A DNA stretch of 36,040 nucleotides from an uncultured Lachnospiraceae bacterium (GTDB lineage: Bacteria > Bacillota > Clostridia > Lachnospirales > Lachnospiraceae): assembly GCA_947652925.1 (NCBI GenBank), contig CANTEW010000027.1, positions 1-36,040 on the forward strand, given 5' to 3'. Both the position numbers and the translations under genes were made by a program. Shown one piece after another: positions 32,655 to 36,040 of this stretch. The notes under the pieces were generated by a model. The model did not search any database and was not told the DNA's origin. It was given only the letters and a program-made list of their open reading frames with translations. Positions within the stretch are counted from its first letter, which is position 1, and each line of letters begins with the position of its first letter.

Positions 32655-33676
32655 ATGGCAAAGAAGTGTCGAAAGAGTCTATCTTTTCGGATCTGAATAA
32701 TCTGGAAGTGGTGACGGCCACATCGGATAAATATGGGGATGCCTTTGGATTTACGGAGGAGGAAGTATTTGCGGCCATGGATGCTTTTGGACTGGAAGAT
32801 AAGCAGGGAGTCAAGGAATGGTATAATGGCTTTATCTTCGGAAAGGCGAAGGATATCTACAATCCCTGGTCTGTCTTAAATTATCTGGATAAAAAGAAAG
32901 TGGATATCTACTGGGCAGATACAAGTTCTAATAGTCTGGTCGGCAAGCTGATCCGGGAAGGGGATGAGGGTCTTAGATCATCTTTTGGGATATTGCTGGC
33001 GGGAGGACGTCTGGTGACCGCTATGGACGAGCAGATCATCTATGACCAGCTGGACGGCAGCGAAGAGGCTATATGGAGTTTGCTGGTGGCCGGTGGATAT
33101 CTGAAAGTGGTGGAGCATGAGGAGTACAGGACCGGATATGTGACGGCGCCCAAGTACGGATTGGAACTGACAGACCTGGAAGTAATAGTCATGTTCCAGA
33201 AAATGGTCCGGGGTTGGTTTTCCAGTGTGAGACGGGAGTATAATGGTTTTATCAAGGCGTTGCTCCTGGATGATCTGGATGGGATGAACGCATATATGGA
33301 GCGTGTGGCCCGACAGACGTTCAGCTTCTTTGATACGGGGAGATATGTGCAGCCGGAACGCTTTTACCATGGCTTTGTGCTGGGGCTGATGGTGGAACTG
33401 CAGGATAGGTATCGGATCACGTCCAACCGTGAGAGCGGCCTCGGCAGATATGATATCATGTTGGAACCTTTATCTCTGGAAGATCCCGGCGTAGTCATTG
33501 GATTTAAAGTCTTTGACCCGAAAAAAGAAAAAGATCTGAAAGAGACGGTGGAAAATGCATTGGCGCAGATCAGAGAAAAACGGTATGAGACAGGACTGCA
33601 GATGAGAGGGATCCCTGCCGAGAGGATCAGGAGGTATGGCTTCGCTTTTGCAGGCAAGGCAGTCCTGATCGGATGA
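32655..33676 (+). pseudogene. Decayed AAA-like/PD-(D/E)XK nuclease protein (N-terminal deletion, frameshift)
   Basis: The long frame from 32651 to 33676 encodes the middle and end of the AAA-ATPase-like plus DUF1703 nuclease family: KESIFSDLNNLEVVT, DAFGFTEEEVFAAMDAFG, VKEWYNGFIFG, NPWSVLNYLDKKK, YWADTSSNSLVGKLIREG, then the nuclease part with RYDIMLEP. The ~200-residue N-terminal domain with its P-loop is missing. A Shine-Dalgarno (GGGAGG, 32646-32651) and ATG 32655 remain, reading MAKK, but in another frame that stops after 13 codons. This suggests an internal deletion of about 0.6 kb between codons of the start and the middle. The E-x-K catalytic Glu also appears to be Gly (VIGFKVF). A leaky GTG start at 32666 could yield a 336-aa fragment. 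Confidence 0.78.
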
Positions 33677-33688
33677 ATGGTTTTACTA

Positions 33689-33717
33689 TTGTATTTTAGT
33701 GAGCCATGCTTTATAAT
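33689..33717 (+). promoter_or_regulatory. Sigma-A promoter of the purine genes
   Basis: TTGTAT at 33689-33694, a 17-bp spacer and TATAAT at 33712-33717. The ~50-nt leader to purC shows no purine riboswitch core. Confidence 0.7.
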
Positions 33718-33773
33718 TTTTATATCCACGATACTTTTATAAATACGACTTTGACGGAAAAAGGATGGAAAAA

Positions 33774-34481
33774 ATGGAAAAAAAAGAACTACTATATGAA
33801 GGTAAAGCGAAGAAAGTATATGCAACAGAAGACCCGGATGTGGTGATCGTGGACTATAAAGACGACGCCACCGCATTTAACGGGGAGAAGAAAGGCACGA
33901 TCGTGGGCAAAGGCGCGATCAACAACCGGATGACCAACCATGTGTTCAAGCTGATCGGGGAAAAAGGCATCCCCACCCATCTGGTGGAAGAACTGAGCGA
34001 CAGGGAGACGGCTGTGAAGAAAGTGGAGATCGTACCCCTGGAAGTGATCGTGCGCAACGTGGCTGCGGGGAGTTTTTCCAAGCGTATGGGCGTGGAGGAA
34101 GGCCGTGAGCTATTGTGCCCGATCCTGGAATTCAGTTATAAGAACGATGATCTGGGAGATCCCTTCATCAATGACGACTATGCGCTGGCTTTAGGACTGG
34201 CCACGCAGGAAGAGATCGATAAGATCAAGAGCTATACCAGGACGATCGACCAGGTGATGAAAGAGTATTTCTTATCCCTGGGGTTAAGACTCATTGACTT
34301 TAAGATCGAGTTCGGGCGTTTCCACGGGGAGATCCTGCTGGCTGACGAGGTATCCCCGGATACCTGCCGTCTGTGGGATGTAGAGACCAATGAAAAATTG
34401 GATAAAGACCGCTTCCGCCGGGATCTTGGCAATGTAGAAGAGGCTTACGAGGAAGTTTTCAAACGTCTGGGTATCCAGTAA
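33774..34481 (+). CDS. purC: Phosphoribosylaminoimidazole-succinocarboxamide synthase
   Basis: SAICAR synthetase joins CAIR and aspartate with ATP in de novo purine synthesis. The 235-aa protein starts [15 protein letters not shown] and carries [57 protein letters not shown] and [14 protein letters not shown], the standard family motifs. The start at 33774 fits the AAGGA site; a second ATG at 33765 is nine bases earlier and overlaps it. It is followed by purF after 23 bp and purB after that, so these form one operon. Confidence 0.97.
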   Translation: MEKKELLYEGKAKKVYATEDPDVVIVDYKDDATAFNGEKKGTIVGKGAINNRMTNHVFKLIGEKGIPTHLVEELSDRETAVKKVEIVPLEVIVRNVAAGSFSKRMGVEEGRELLCPILEFSYKNDDLGDPFINDDYALALGLATQEEIDKIKSYTRTIDQVMKEYFLSLGLRLIDFKIEFGRFHGEILLADEVSPDTCRLWDVETNEKLDKDRFRRDLGNVEEAYEEVFKRLGIQ

Positions 34482-34504
34482 AAGAAGAGCGGGAGAGAGT
34501 CCAC

Positions 34505-35941
34505 ATGGAGAGAGAGCAGGAGTTTGACAGCAGATTAAAGGAAGCATGCGGGGTCTTTGGGATCTATGACCTGGACGGGCATGATGTGGCATCGACGATC
34601 TATTATGGACTGTTCGCCCTCCAGCACCGGGGGCAGGAGAGCTGTGGGATCGCCGTCAGCGATACAGGCGGGCCGAAGAGGAGTGTGTCTTCCCATAAGG
34701 GGATGGGGCTGGTCAATGAAGTCTTTACCGCAGAGATCTTGGAAGACCTCCACGGCGATATCGGCGTGGGCCATGTGCGTTATTCCACAGCGGGAGCCAG
34801 CACCCGGGAGAATGCCCAGCCCCTGGTACTCAATTATATAAAGGGGACGCTGGGCGTGGCCCATAACGGGAATCTGATCAACGCCAATGAGCTGCGCCGG
34901 GAATTGGAATACGGAGGCGCGATCTTCCAGACTACGATCGATTCGGAGGTGATCGCTTACCATATCGCCCGGGAGCGGGTACACACGAAGTCAGTGGAGG
35001 AGGCGGTGGCGAATGCCATGGGTAAGATCAAGGGGTCTTATTCTCTGCTCGTCATGTCTCCCCGGAAGCTGATCGCCGCCAGGGATCCCTATGGATTCAA
35101 ACCTCTCTGTATCGGGAAGCGGGGGAACGCGTATATCGCCGCTTCGGAAACCTGCGCCCTGGACACGGTGGGGGCGGCGTATGTGCGCGATGTGGAGCCG
35201 GGTGAGATCGTGACCATCACAGGGGAGGGGAAGATCCTCTCGGACAAACGCATGTGTCTGCAGCCCCAGGAACAGGCCCGGTGTATTTTCGAATATATCT
35301 ATTTCGCCAGGCCGGACAGCGTGATCGACGGGGCAGGTGTGTATGCGTCCCGGATACAGGCGGGACGGTTCCTGGCTATGGACCACCCTGTGGAGGCGGA
35401 CGTGGTGGTGGGGGTTCCGGATTCGGGGAACGCGGCGGCTCTGGGATATGCCATGGAGTCGGGTATCCCTTACGGCACGGCCTTTGTGAAAAACAGTTAT
35501 GTGGGCAGGACGTTCATCAAGCCTAGGCAGAGCAGCCGGGAGTCCAGTGTCCAGGTAAAACTGAATGTGTTAAAAGGAGCAGTGGCGGGAAAACGGGTGA
35601 TCATGATCGATGATTCCATCGTACGGGGGACCACCAGCGGCCGGATCGTGTACATGCTGCGGGATGCGGGAGCAAAAGAAGTGCATATGCGTGTCAGTTC
35701 CCCGCCCTTTTTGTGGCCCTGTTATTTTGGCACGGATGTTCCGGCACAAGATCAGCTGATCGCATATAACAGGACGGTGGAAGAGATCTGCCAGATCATC
35801 GGGGCGGACAGCCTGGCCTATCTGCGTCTGGAGAGACTGCCGGATCTTGCGCCGGGGATATCCATGTGCAACGGCTGTTTTACAGGGAGATATCCCATGA
35901 CCCCGCCTGCGGAGGACATCCGGGGGGAATTTGAAGAGTAA
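34505..35941 (+). CDS. purF: Amidophosphoribosyltransferase
   Basis: PurF converts PRPP and glutamine to phosphoribosylamine, the first committed purine step. The 478-aa protein has a 14-residue propeptide before catalytic Cys15 (KEACGVFGIY). The Ntn glutaminase region follows (LQHRGQESCGIAVS, GHVRYSTAG, GVAHNGNLINANELR). The PRPP-binding motif is VIMIDDSIVRGTTSGR. Cys residues in QARCIFEY, FLWPCYFG and MCNGCFTGRYP match the 4Fe-4S ligands of the B. subtilis-type enzyme, so it is probably oxygen-sensitive. The start ATG has GGGAGAGAG upstream. Confidence 0.97.
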   Translation: MEREQEFDSRLKEACGVFGIYDLDGHDVASTIYYGLFALQHRGQESCGIAVSDTGGPKRSVSSHKGMGLVNEVFTAEILEDLHGDIGVGHVRYSTAGASTRENAQPLVLNYIKGTLGVAHNGNLINANELRRELEYGGAIFQTTIDSEVIAYHIARERVHTKSVEEAVANAMGKIKGSYSLLVMSPRKLIAARDPYGFKPLCIGKRGNAYIAASETCALDTVGAAYVRDVEPGEIVTITGEGKILSDKRMCLQPQEQARCIFEYIYFARPDSVIDGAGVYASRIQAGRFLAMDHPVEADVVVGVPDSGNAAALGYAMESGIPYGTAFVKNSYVGRTFIKPRQSSRESSVQVKLNVLKGAVAGKRVIMIDDSIVRGTTSGRIVYMLRDAGAKEVHMRVSSPPFLWPCYFGTDVPAQDQLIAYNRTVEEICQIIGADSLAYLRLERLPDLAPGISMCNGCFTGRYPMTPPAEDIRGEFEE

Positions 35942-35953
35942 AAGGAGATACAG

Positions 35954-36040
35954 ATGAATACAGATATATATCAGAGTCCTTTGTCAGAACGGTATGCGAG
36001 TAAGGAAATGCAGTATATCTTCTCGCCTTCCATGAAATTT
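35954..36040 (+). CDS. purB: Adenylosuccinate lyase, N-terminal fragment (3' end outside window)
   Basis: Only 29 codons are visible: MNTDIYQSPLSERYASKEM, then YIFSPSMKF. The opening Y-x-SPLSERYAS-x-EM is the usual start of PurB in Firmicutes. PurB acts in both IMP and AMP synthesis. AAAGGAG lies upstream of ATG 35954, and purF ends 12 bp before. The reading frame runs off the end of the window. Confidence 0.92.
   Translation, partial: MNTDIYQSPLSERYASKEMQYIFSPSMKF

Noticed and set aside
33677-33773. Purine riboswitch or PurR box upstream of purC
   Set aside because: The leader after the promoter is only ~50 nt and lacks the conserved junction and loop sequences; no paired CGAA-type boxes were seen.
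1-36040. CRISPR arrays, tRNA or rRNA genes
   Set aside because: No regularly spaced repeats, cloverleaf-like T-arm GTTCGANNC contexts or rRNA-like stretches were noticed on either strand.

Overview
The window looks like chromosome of an anaerobic Firmicute, most likely a Lachnospiraceae-type Clostridium. The reasons are a PolC-type replicase, class III fructose-1,6-bisphosphatase, ispG directly before polC, a 4Fe-4S-type PurF, a DUF5717/DUF5716 gene pair, lipoprotein signal peptides, AGGAGG-type ribosome sites and sigma-A promoters. Host genes are moderately GC-rich with strong ATC/GAT-CTG usage. The first ~1.03 kb is clearly AT-richer and is the right end of an integrated mobile element.

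Layout. (1) 1-1061: C-terminal part of a large serine recombinase. Its stop lies inside the 3' fragment (1036-1626) of a SleC/SpoIID-like cortex-lytic gene with a peptidoglycan-binding domain, so the element sits within a cell-wall or spore gene. A secreted phosphodiester glycosidase-like protein follows. (2) 3.1-13.5 kb, plus strand: xpaC and telA, then ispG, polC, fbp and a small UPF0145 protein, closed by a terminator. (3) 13.6-17.6 kb: a double-receiver hybrid histidine kinase abutting an orphan sugar-type solute-binding lipoprotein, ending at a bidirectional terminator shared with a convergent vanW-family gene. (4) 19.1-24.7 kb: divergent promoters, then a complete branched-chain amino acid type ABC transporter (binding protein, hairpin, two permeases, two ATPases) and a cytidylate kinase-like gene. 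(5) 24.7-26.8 kb, minus strand: a PLP aminotransferase overlapping a receiver-GGDEF diguanylate cyclase. (6) 26826-27027: a ~202 bp MITE-like element with inverted ends. (7) 27.06-32.6 kb: a three-gene operon of unknown function (1177-aa DUF5717, 415-aa actin/Hsp70-like DUF5716, TPR protein). (8) 32.65-33.7 kb: a decayed AAA-like/PD-(D/E)XK gene. (9) 33.7 kb to the end: purC, purF and the start of purB, IMP and AMP synthesis genes behind their own promoter.

The strongest candidates for undescribed biology are the DUF5717-DUF5716-TPR operon and the serine-recombinase element interrupting a spore-type lytic gene. The second recalls the skin element in sigK and could be a developmental or phase switch, but its other end lies outside the window.
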